Positions 26,053-33,689 of a stretch of 64,000 nucleotides of DNA are shown one piece after another. The notes under the pieces are model-generated. The model was not told where the DNA came from. It was given only the letters and a program-made list of their open reading frames with translations, and did not search any database. Within the stretch, counting starts at the first letter, position 1, and each line of letters opens with the position of its first letter. Both the position numbers and the translations under genes were made by a program. The stretch is from Chlorobium sp. (lineage in GTDB: Bacteria; Bacteroidota; Chlorobiia; Chlorobiales; Chlorobiaceae), in the NCBI GenBank assembly GCA_005862285.1, contig SZXW01000010.1, positions 744,001-808,000 on the forward strand, given 5' to 3'.

Positions 26053-26544
26053 ATGCAAATCACGCTTGACCCGATACTTGCCTCGGATGCTGAGGAGATC
26101 GTCGATATTTTCAATTACTATACCGAAAACAGCTTTGCTGCATATACCGAAAGACCGATATCCTACGATATGTTCGAGGCTTTCTTTTATTCGACAAGAG
26201 GATATCCGTCGGTCACGGCAAGGGATGACAGCGAAACAATGATCGGGTTCGGACTTCTTCGCCCCTTCAGTTCAATTTCAACTTTTTCACATACAGCGGA
26301 GCTTACCCTGTTCCTGAAGGAAGGGTATACAGGGCAGGGGATCGGCAGGCTCATTCTTTCGTATCTCGAAGAAAAAGGTCGTGAAGCCGGGATTACCTCG
26401 ATCCTTGCCAGTATTTCTTCACTCAATGAAAGAAGCATTCGTTTCCATCTCCATAACGGATTTACAGAATGCGGATGCTTCAGGGGTATCGGCCGAAAAA
26501 GAGGGGCAACGTTCGATGTGATCTATTGTCAGAAAACGATCTGA
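26053..26544 (+). CDS. GNAT N-acetyltransferase (phosphinothricin acetyltransferase-like)
   Basis: A 163-residue GNAT enzyme that moves an acetyl group from acetyl-CoA to an amine. The CoA-binding motif A reads GYTGQGIGRLILSYLEEKGR (about 95-114), with preceding beta strand ELTLFLK and the following SILASISSLNERSIRFHLHNGF typical of PAT/YncA-like members. The acceptor is unknown. It is probably co-transcribed with the membrane protein 3 bases upstream. Confidence 0.88.
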   Translation: MQITLDPILASDAEEIVDIFNYYTENSFAAYTERPISYDMFEAFFYSTRGYPSVTARDDSETMIGFGLLRPFSSISTFSHTAELTLFLKEGYTGQGIGRLILSYLEEKGREAGITSILASISSLNERSIRFHLHNGFTECGCFRGIGRKRGATFDVIYCQKTI

Positions 26545-27191
26545 GCCGGTAGTGATTGAAAGAAGGGGTTTGGTGAATTGATAATGAGGCTCTGTCAACG
26601 ACAGAACATTTTTCCGGGCGGATGTAACGGAATAACCGAAAACGTGTATTGCTTAATGTTGCGGGATATCGATCCTTGTCGTTAGCGATAGAGCCACTAA
26701 CCCTGATCGGTGTATGCAATTAAATCTGTCGGCCCCTGGCCAGCAGGATTTAGTGCAAGAAGCGAAAAGTTCAGCAAATCGACGTGCTGATAGAATGACC
26801 TCCGAAAGTATCGGAAAAGAAGCGTATATGCTGCAACCGAATTAAGGAAAGTGAAAGAATTCTCAAGCAGAATCGCAGATGGTGGAGGAAAATTCAGAAC
26901 AGGAGGGAGGGATTTTGTGGGTTTAGCATCATTGAAGGATAGAATTGTTGAGATATTACAAGGTTTTTTTACTTTTTTTCGTTCAATAATATTCTACATA
27001 TTTCATCTAAGTTCAATTTAAAACAAAGGATCGTCAACCGGTTACGAGAGAGACTGACAGCGCCAAGACATTGGAATATACTGCTCATTCTGCGATGCCC
27101 AGGTGTATCGCCCAATGTAAAGATATCGTTGATAAACGAATTTTTTAACATGTCCTGTATAATTCAACATACCAAGCGGTAGACTTCATCA
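26545..27191. other. Intergenic region without recognised features
   Basis: About 650 bases with no convincing ORF. Short protein-like fragments occur in several frames, which may be decayed sequence, but none could be assigned. The 3' part is AT-rich and presumably holds the promoter of the polyprenyl-pentose operon. Confidence 0.5.
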
Positions 27192-27197
27192 GTGACA

Positions 27198-28631
27198 ATG
27201 TATTATTCAAAGCCTCTTGTTGTTGATCTGGATGGAACCTTGATCAGGGCAGACATTCTGGTCGAAGGGATGCTTGGGCAATTCAAAAAAAGCAAAACTG
27301 CTCTTTTTGAATTGCCATTTTGGCTTTTTATGGGGAAAACAGTTTTGAAGGCAAAGCTTGCCCGTCATGTTGAACTGGATATTGCGTCGCTTCCATACAA
27401 TAAAAAGCTGATCACTTTTCTGGAGCAGGAGAGGAAAAACAATCGACATATCGTTTTAGCCACTGCATCCCATAGATTTTATGCCGATCAGATAGCCAGC
27501 CATCTTGGAATATTCGATCGTGTCATTGCTACAGACGGGAATATCAATCTTTCTTCAAATGCAAAACGGGACAGGCTTGTAGCTGAATTCGGTCACAAAG
27601 GATTTGATTACATGGGTAATTCCCGTGAAGATCTCGCAGTTTGGTCTTCAGCAGACAAGGCCTATCTGGTGGATCCTGATCCCGGAGTCAGCAAACTTGC
27701 TGAAAAAAACGGGAATGTAGAGCGTATCATCATTTCTCGCACGAATCTGCTTCATGCATTTTTTCGGTCACTTCGCCCATACCAATGGCTGAAAAACCTG
27801 CTTATTTTCATTCCGTTGCTTGCAGCCCATCAGGTGATGAATGGCTTACTTTTCTTTCAGGCTTTGTTCGCTTTCATTTTTTTTTGTGCAACTGCTTCGA
27901 GCGGTTATCTGGTCAACGATTTGCTTGATCTGGAAAATGATCGATATCATCACAGGAAGAAGAACCGTCCTCTTGCCTCCGGGGATCTCCCGATACATAT
28001 TGGTCTTCTGACCGCTCCGATATTGTTTATTGCCGCTTTTGTATTTTCGCTTGTATTCCTGTCATGGCATTTCACTATTGCCCTCACACTATACTACGTT
28101 CTGTCTTTAGCTTATTCGCATTTCCTGAAAGGACTTATGGGTATCGATACTATTGTGCTCGCTTTTTTGTATACACTGCGTATCATTGCGGGTTCCTATG
28201 CATGTGGCCTTGTGCCTACGTTTTGGATTCTGGCGTTCTCCATGTTTATTTTCCTGAGCCTCGCGATGGTCAAACGATATTCAGAACTTTTCGATGTCCG
28301 GTCAAAAGGGGAGACTTCCCGGACGAAAGGCAGAGGTTACTTTCCTTCTGACATTGAAATCATTGCCAATCTCGGTATCAGTTCCGGCTATCTTTCAGTT
28401 CTGGTACTTGCTCTCTATATCCAGGACTCAAGGACTTTACTGATGTACAAGACGCATGAGCTAATCTGGCTTGCCTGCCCCATTCTGCTTTTCTGGATCA
28501 GCCGCGTCTGGATGATTGCAAATAGGGGCGAGATGGACGACGATCCTGTGCTTTTTGCCATCAAGGACAAAGTGAGCCTCATGACAGGAGCGTTGTTCGC
28601 CTTCGTTTTTGTGCTCGCGATGATTGTTTAA
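27198..28631 (+). CDS. HAD phosphatase-UbiA prenyltransferase fusion (DPPR-synthase-like)
   Basis: A 477-residue fusion. Residues 1-190 form a HAD hydrolase with VVDLDGTLI, LATASH and the late acidic motif. The remainder is a UbiA membrane domain beginning RPYQWLKN, with NDLLDLENDRYHHRKKNRPL as its aspartate motif. UbiA proteins that begin RPxQWxKN are 5-phosphoribosyl diphosphate:polyprenyl-phosphate phosphoribosyltransferases (Rv3806c type). The HAD part would then remove the 5-phosphate, a job done by a separate protein in mycobacteria. It is first in an operon with GtrA, DprE1-like and DprE2-like genes, which supports the assignment. The start is ATG 27198 or GTG 27192. Confidence 0.85.
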   Translation: MYYSKPLVVDLDGTLIRADILVEGMLGQFKKSKTALFELPFWLFMGKTVLKAKLARHVELDIASLPYNKKLITFLEQERKNNRHIVLATASHRFYADQIASHLGIFDRVIATDGNINLSSNAKRDRLVAEFGHKGFDYMGNSREDLAVWSSADKAYLVDPDPGVSKLAEKNGNVERIIISRTNLLHAFFRSLRPYQWLKNLLIFIPLLAAHQVMNGLLFFQALFAFIFFCATASSGYLVNDLLDLENDRYHHRKKNRPLASGDLPIHIGLLTAPILFIAAFVFSLVFLSWHFTIALTLYYVLSLAYSHFLKGLMGIDTIVLAFLYTLRIIAGSYACGLVPTFWILAFSMFIFLSLAMVKRYSELFDVRSKGETSRTKGRGYFPSDIEIIANLGISSGYLSVLVLALYIQDSRTLLMYKTHELIWLACPILLFWISRVWMIANRGEMDDDPVLFAIKDKVSLMTGALFAFVFVLAMIV

Positions 28632-28635
28632 AAGT

Positions 28636-29049
28636 ATGAAGAACATGAAAATCGTTACGGCATATACTCTTTTTGCCTGTTTTGCAACAGTGATCAATAT
28701 CGGTGTCCAGGATGTGGCTGGACGAATGTATTGCGGAGCAAATGCAATCATCGTTTCAGTCGCGGCAGGAACAATTGCGGGCCTGTTCGTTAAATATCTG
28801 CTTGACAAGCGCTATATCTTCCTTTTTCGTCCCAACGATGCTCTACATGATGGACGTACCTTTTTGCTATACTCCGCCATGGGTATTGTAACGACAGTCA
28901 TATTCTGGGTTTTTGAACTTGGGTTCAACTTTCTTTTCCATACGAAAGAACTCCGATATCTCGGAGGAGTAATTGGATTGGCTATCGGTTACTTTTCGAA
29001 ATATCAGCTGGACAAGCGCTTCGTTTTTCGACAGGGGAGCACCGCATGA
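28636..29049 (+). CDS. GtrA-family membrane protein, probable lipid-linked pentose flippase
   Basis: A 137-residue GtrA-like protein with four membrane helices, the family signature ASKYxxDKRYIF seen twice in part (KYLLDKRYIF near 55 and KYQLDKRFVF near 125). GtrA proteins act with polyprenyl-phosphate sugars, and Rv3789, the mycobacterial GtrA-like protein, is encoded next to dprE1 just as here. The ATG at 28636 follows the upstream stop by 4 bases, and its own stop overlaps the next start (ATGA). It probably moves the lipid-linked pentose across the membrane or anchors partners. Confidence 0.85.
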   Translation: MKNMKIVTAYTLFACFATVINIGVQDVAGRMYCGANAIIVSVAAGTIAGLFVKYLLDKRYIFLFRPNDALHDGRTFLLYSAMGIVTTVIFWVFELGFNFLFHTKELRYLGGVIGLAIGYFSKYQLDKRFVFRQGSTA

Positions 29050-30350
29050 TTTTGCATGGTTGGGGTCGTTACCCGACGGTGGATGGCAAAGTTTATCATC
29101 CTGCTTCTCCGGACGAAGTTCGTCATCTTTTGCATTCACACAGTGATGGGGTAACTCCGAGAGGTTTAGGACGAAGCTACGGGGACAGTTCTCTCGGCGG
29201 ACATATGCTTGACTGTCGCAGGCTTGACCACCTGCTCGCTTTCGATGCCCGGAAAGGATTACTGTACTGTGAAGCCGGAGTCTCGCTGAATGACATCCTC
29301 GAGGTTTTTGTGCCCAAGGGATGGTTTCTTCCCGTCACGCCCGGGACACGGTTCGTAACAGTCGGCGGAGCCATTGCCAGCGATGTTCATGGAAAAAACC
29401 ATCATGTGAACGGCTGCTTCAGCGAACATATCGAGTTCATCGAACTTTGCCTCGATGAAGAGCGGATTCTACGCTGCTCCAGAGATGAGCATCCTGATCT
29501 TTTCCGTGCCACCTGCGGCGGTATGGGGCTGTCGGGCATGATTCTGTCGGCCGCGATCCAATTGAAGCAGATCAAAAGTTCATTTATTGACCAGACAACT
29601 TATAAGGCTAACAATCTGGAAGAAAGTCTGGAACTGTTTGAAATACATGAAGACAAACCGTATTCCGTTGCCTGGATTGATTGTATCGCTCAGGGCCGAT
29701 CCTTGGGACGATCGCTGCTGATGACCGGCGACCATGCGGAGAATGGAGGTCTGGTTCCCGGCAAAGGAGAACGGTTCACCCTTCCGGTGGATATGCCGTC
29801 GATGCTCCTGAACAAGCATTCTATAAAGTTGTTCAATACGCTTTACTACCACAGAGTCTCCGGTACGTCGGTCAGCCATCGTGTCCACTACGAACCGTTT
29901 TTCTATCCACTCGACAGTATTTCCGATTGGAACAGGATGTATGGAAAGAACGGCTTCACCCAATATCAGTTCGTCATTCCGAAAGCGGCAGGTAAAAAAG
30001 CCCTGTCCGATATTCTGAAAACTATCGCTGCATCCGGAAAAGGATCATTTCTGGCAGTGCTGAAAGCGTTCGGGAAACGGAACGAAAACCTGCTTAGCTT
30101 TCCGATGGAAGGTTATACCCTTGCGCTCGACTTCAAGATCGAAAAGAATTTATTTCCACTGCTCGACAGCCTTGATGCGATGGTGCTCGATCATGGAGGT
30201 AGACTTTATCTGACCAAGGATGCGCGTATGTGCCAGGAAACTTTCAGACTTGGTTATCCTGAATGGACAAAGTTTCAGAATGTGAGAGAACGATATGGGG
30301 TGAGAAGGGGATTTCAATCATTGCAATCTAAACGACTTGGACTTGACTGA
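29046..30350 (+). CDS. dprE1: DprE1-like decaprenylphosphoryl-ribose 2'-oxidase
   Basis: A 434-residue FAD enzyme of the VAO/ALO group. The FAD-binding motifs GLGRSYGDSSLGG (near 39-51), VTPGTRFVTVGGAIASDVHG (about 97-116) and GKNHH match DprE1, which oxidises polyprenylphosphoryl-ribose at C2 as the first half of epimerisation to arabinose. The position of mycobacterial Cys387, attacked by benzothiazinones (GWNICVDF), reads GYTLALDF here, so it is Ala by my alignment from memory. It overlaps gtrA by 4 bases and dprE2 by 1 base. Confidence 0.9.
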   Translation: MILHGWGRYPTVDGKVYHPASPDEVRHLLHSHSDGVTPRGLGRSYGDSSLGGHMLDCRRLDHLLAFDARKGLLYCEAGVSLNDILEVFVPKGWFLPVTPGTRFVTVGGAIASDVHGKNHHVNGCFSEHIEFIELCLDEERILRCSRDEHPDLFRATCGGMGLSGMILSAAIQLKQIKSSFIDQTTYKANNLEESLELFEIHEDKPYSVAWIDCIAQGRSLGRSLLMTGDHAENGGLVPGKGERFTLPVDMPSMLLNKHSIKLFNTLYYHRVSGTSVSHRVHYEPFFYPLDSISDWNRMYGKNGFTQYQFVIPKAAGKKALSDILKTIAASGKGSFLAVLKAFGKRNENLLSFPMEGYTLALDFKIEKNLFPLLDSLDAMVLDHGGRLYLTKDARMCQETFRLGYPEWTKFQNVRERYGVRRGFQSLQSKRLGLD

Positions 30351-31090
30351 TGCTTAATATTCTGATCATTGGAGCAACGTCTGCTATTGCCGGCGAGGTC
30401 GCGAAACGCTTTGCAGCTGAAGGCGCGAGATTGTATTTACTGGGACGAAATACTGAACGACTCGGGCGTATCGCTGCCGATTTGCGGATCAGGGGAGCTG
30501 AATCTGTGCAGACAACCGGATTTGATGCAAAAGACATTGAATCCTATGAACAAATACTGGAAAAAGCACATGCTTCACTGGAAAGGTTCGATGTCGTACT
30601 GGTAGCTCATGGCACTCTTGGAGATCAGAAAAAATGCGAAACGAGTGTTGAAAAGACACTGCATGAAATCCAGATAAATGCAGTGAGTACAATAGCAATG
30701 CTCACCATCATTGCCAACATGATGGTGAAGCAGAAATGCGGCACCCTTGCAATTATCAGTTCGGTTGCCGGTGACAGGGGCAGACCGTCAAACTATGTCT
30801 ATGGTTCCGCAAAAGCTGCCGTTACAACCTTTTGCGAGGGTTTGAGAGGAAGGCTATTTAAAAGCGGAGTACATGTTCTGACTATAAAACCGGGTATGGT
30901 CGATACCCCCATGACAGAAGGAATGGAGTTGCCCCCAATGCTTATGGCCAAACCGGAACAGGTTGCCAGAGATATTGTCTGTGCGATCAGGAAAAAGTCA
31001 GATATCATCTATACACCCTGGTATTGGCGATATGTGATGTCCGGTATTGTACACATACCAGAAAAATTTTTTAAAAAGATGTCACTGTAA
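30350..31090 (+). CDS. dprE2: DprE2-like short-chain reductase
   Basis: A 246-residue classical SDR. The cofactor motif is GATSAIAGEVA near residue 8, a VAHGTLGD segment replaces NAG, and the catalytic set has Ser in IISSVAGDRGR and Tyr/Lys in YGSAK. DprE2 reduces the 2'-keto intermediate from DprE1 with NADH to give polyprenylphosphoryl-arabinose. Identification rests on both sequence form and the TGATG overlap with dprE1. It closes the operon. Confidence 0.88.
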   Translation: MLNILIIGATSAIAGEVAKRFAAEGARLYLLGRNTERLGRIAADLRIRGAESVQTTGFDAKDIESYEQILEKAHASLERFDVVLVAHGTLGDQKKCETSVEKTLHEIQINAVSTIAMLTIIANMMVKQKCGTLAIISSVAGDRGRPSNYVYGSAKAAVTTFCEGLRGRLFKSGVHVLTIKPGMVDTPMTEGMELPPMLMAKPEQVARDIVCAIRKKSDIIYTPWYWRYVMSGIVHIPEKFFKKMSL

Positions 31091-31166
31091 ATTTGTTAAA
31101 GAATGAAGATTATTTGACCAGATATTGGAATATTGCAAAACTCAATTAATCGAGGTGCCCTGTAAT

Positions 31167-31793
31167 ATGATCGAACTGCATGTACTGGTTGTGTTTTTCA
31201 CTACTTCTGTTCTTCTTGCCCTCTCTCCGGGACCGGACAATCTGTTTGTCCTTGCCCAGTCGGCCCGGAACGGACGCGCTGCAGGATTCTTTGTCACTCT
31301 CGGTCTCTGTACCGGTCTTGTCGGTCATACAACTGCCGTGGCTTTCGGCCTTGCCGCTTTAGTGAGGGCTTCTGCGCTGGCGTTCACTGTCCTGAAATTC
31401 ATCGGTGCGGCCTACCTCCTCTATCTTGCATGGGGGGCCTTCAGGGCGGGTGTTTCTGCAGCTGAAGAGGCAACGGGGCCCTCCTTGTCAAAAGGGACGC
31501 TGTTTCGCCGGGGTATTCTCATGAACCTGTCCAATCCGAAAGTATCGCTCTTTTTTCTTGCTTTTCTCCCCCAGTTTGCCGATCCATCCCGGGGTTCAAT
31601 GATTCTGCAGTTTTTTCTGCTGGGAGGGGTCTTTATCCTCGCAACGGTCCTTGTATTCAGCCTGATAAGTATCCTTGCCGGGGGATTGGGGGACAAGTTC
31701 CGCGAATCTGTTTTTGCACAGAAAGCAGTAAACAGGCTTGCAGGTACTATATTTGTAGGGTTGGCCCTTAAACTGGCTTTTTCGGAACGTTGA
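31167..31793 (+). CDS. LysE/RhtB-family amino-acid exporter
   Basis: A 208-residue membrane exporter with six hydrophobic helices. The family motif LALSPGPDNLFVLAQSARNG lies near residues 16-35 and NLSNPKVSLFFLAFLPQF near 119-136. Members export amino acids such as homoserine, threonine or lysine. The ATG at 31167 follows a GAGGTG ribosome site; an upstream in-frame start adds residues that do not match the family. It lies 77 bases after the dprE2-like gene and may be in the same transcript. Confidence 0.9.
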   Translation: MIELHVLVVFFTTSVLLALSPGPDNLFVLAQSARNGRAAGFFVTLGLCTGLVGHTTAVAFGLAALVRASALAFTVLKFIGAAYLLYLAWGAFRAGVSAAEEATGPSLSKGTLFRRGILMNLSNPKVSLFFLAFLPQFADPSRGSMILQFFLLGGVFILATVLVFSLISILAGGLGDKFRESVFAQKAVNRLAGTIFVGLALKLAFSER

Positions 31794-31806
31794 TATACTC
31801 TAACTT

Positions 31807-32919
31807 ATGCAATACATTCCGCTCATACCGCTGTCCGAGCTTCCGGACAACACCCATAAAACGGTAAAGACCGCAGGGCGGTCCGTTGCTTTGTTTCATT
31901 ACGATGGTATCATAACAGCTCTTGATCATGCCTGCCTGCATAAAGGCGGTGATCTCGGTCAGGGATTTATACAGACACTTGAAGATGGGGAACGCTATGT
32001 GGCCTGTCCCTGGCACGGCTGGCAATATAACCTGAGAACAGGAAAGGCCCCTTTCGACTACCTTGACCGTCAGGCCGTTTATGATGTCAGGATTGAAAAC
32101 GGCATGATCTGCATATCCGACGAGCCCCTCCAAAAGGCTTTCAGGGCTGAGCATCAGGATAATCTGATAGCTGACCTCGGGAATCTCGACTACCAGACGA
32201 CCCCGAAATCCCTCAATGTGCTCGGTATTTCTGCAACGAACATGAACCCCGATCTGCCGAGACCTTCCACATCGGAAACCGCATTGCAGAATGCTCTCGA
32301 TTATGCGGCCTCCGAGTATGGAGCGGCTACGAAAATGATCAGGATCCGTGACCTGAAATTCAGGCACTGCGAAGGGTATTACAGCCGTCATGAAGAGGCT
32401 TGCATATGGCCTTGTTCAATCACGGAGATGGATCCTTCGGATGGTATGACGGAAATATACCGTGCAATGGTACTATGGGCCGATGCAGTTATTCTCGCAA
32501 CGCCGATCCGCTGGGGAAATGCTTCGTCACTTTATTACAAAATGGCCGAACGGCTCAATACTGTCCAGAACCAGATCACCATCCATGACAAGGTACTGAT
32601 CCGCAACAAGGCTGCTGCATTTATCATTACCGGCGGACAGGATAACGTTCAGGGGGTCGCCGGACAGCTCAACTCCTTTTTCACCGATCTCGGTTTTACT
32701 CTTCCTCCATTCAATTTTATCGGCTGGAGCCGGGGATGGATAGCGGAAGATACGGAGAACAACTACAACCGTTTTTTCAGGAGCCGCTATGTCAAGCGCT
32801 CCGTCAGGGAACTTGTGACAAATCTTCTGAAGCTTGTCATGCAGATCAAGAATATTGACGCTTCACATCTCCAGACCCCGAAACCGAAAATTTCAGAAGC
32901 AGGAAGCCTCACCGAATAG
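31807..32919 (+). CDS. Rieske [2Fe-2S] - NAD(P)H:FMN reductase fusion
   Basis: A 370-residue two-domain protein. Residues 1-110 form a nitrite-reductase-small-subunit-type Rieske domain with ligands C43-x-H45 and C67-x-x-H70 (CPWHGW). After a linker, residues 135-300 form a flavodoxin-like FMN reductase domain starting KSLNVLGISAT, with ATPIRWGNASSLYYKMAER as a typical FMN-binding and dimer segment, and a C-x4-C segment between the two parts. Electrons could pass from flavin to the iron-sulfur centre, or the reverse. I know the separate families but not a described function for the fusion. Confidence 0.85.
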   Translation: MQYIPLIPLSELPDNTHKTVKTAGRSVALFHYDGIITALDHACLHKGGDLGQGFIQTLEDGERYVACPWHGWQYNLRTGKAPFDYLDRQAVYDVRIENGMICISDEPLQKAFRAEHQDNLIADLGNLDYQTTPKSLNVLGISATNMNPDLPRPSTSETALQNALDYAASEYGAATKMIRIRDLKFRHCEGYYSRHEEACIWPCSITEMDPSDGMTEIYRAMVLWADAVILATPIRWGNASSLYYKMAERLNTVQNQITIHDKVLIRNKAAAFIITGGQDNVQGVAGQLNSFFTDLGFTLPPFNFIGWSRGWIAEDTENNYNRFFRSRYVKRSVRELVTNLLKLVMQIKNIDASHLQTPKPKISEAGSLTE

Positions 32920-33000
32920 TTGCAGGCGGACGGATACAGGCTTGTTACTACTCCGGCGATTAAAGGTGTCAACTGTCTTTTGGAACCTACTCCGTGTTAT

Positions 33001-33090
33001 TGTCATTCTGAGCGAAGCGAAGAATCCATAACACTTTTTTTAAAAACAAGATGGATCCTTCACTACGCTATCCTTCGTTCAGGATGACAG
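33001..33090. repeat. Palindromic dispersed repeat, copy 2
   Basis: TGTCATTCTGAGCGAAGCGA at the left end, with the inverted counterpart CTTCGTTCAGGATGACA on the right. It is the same size (90 bases) and orientation as copy 1 at 3341-3430. Confidence 0.88.
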
Positions 33091-33158
33091 GATCTCTGCC
33101 CACCAATTCCGGGGCAGAAGCCATTTTTTTTCATTCCTTTTCCAGAGGCTTCACCCCT

Positions 33159-33188
33159 GGCTACCACTATCCTGCCCCTCCGGGGCTC
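33159..33188. repeat. GGCTAC-GCCCC-GGGGC short repeat, copy 1
   Basis: GGCTACCACTATCCTGCCCC followed by TCCGGGGCTC. It contains a small GCCCC/GGGGC palindrome and is similar to 33249-33276. Confidence 0.6.
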
Positions 33189-33248
33189 AACTCAGTCATC
33201 TTACCTCCCACACCTCATTCTCCACACCTCCCGTCGCTCACGCATCCG

Positions 33249-33276
33249 GCTACCGATATGCCGCCCCTTCGGGGCT
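33249..33276. repeat. GGCTAC-GCCCC-GGGGC short repeat, copy 2
   Basis: GGCTACCGATATGCCGCCCC followed by TTCGGGGC. A C-rich low-complexity tract of CCCAGTACCCAATCCCCAGT type follows at 33283-33312. No gene lies in 32920-33404. Confidence 0.6.
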
Positions 33277-33404
33277 CCCCATTCCCCAGTACCCAATCCC
33301 CAGTCCCCATTACCTTTTTTTAATTCCGCAGTAATAAGTGTTTTTGTTTTTTGTACATATTTCCGTACAATTAAAGGTATGGAATAAAATACAAAATCAG
33401 CGTT

Positions 33405-33647
33405 ATGGGCGGGATCAATTTTGAGGAAGATATAAGGCCGTTATCGGAATTTCGCGCCAATACAGCGTCTTTGGTTAAACAGGTTAAAACGTCAGGTCGG
33501 CCTCTTATCCTGACCCAGCACGGAAAAAGCACCGTCGTATTGCTCGATGTCAGTCACTACCAGTCGATGGTTTCGAGAATAGAGCTATGTCCCGGAGGAG
33601 ATGCCTGCCTGTCGAGTACTGCCTTTACAAGAGGAAGGGAGCTGTAG
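33405..33647 (+). CDS. Phd/YefM-family antitoxin, orphan
   Basis: An 80-residue Phd/YefM antitoxin. The DNA-binding part is typical: RPLSEFRANTASLVKQVKTS then GRPLILTQHGKSTVVLLDV. The toxin-neutralising C-terminus is short and unusual, ending GGDACLSSTAFTRGREL. No RelE/ParE/Doc toxin gene follows; the next gene is a carboxypeptidase. It may be a solitary regulator or the relic of a pair. Confidence 0.82.
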   Translation: MGGINFEEDIRPLSEFRANTASLVKQVKTSGRPLILTQHGKSTVVLLDVSHYQSMVSRIELCPGGDACLSSTAFTRGREL

Positions 33648-33689
33648 ATCAGCGTGATTTCATAATAAGAGATTATTTTTTTATGATAA

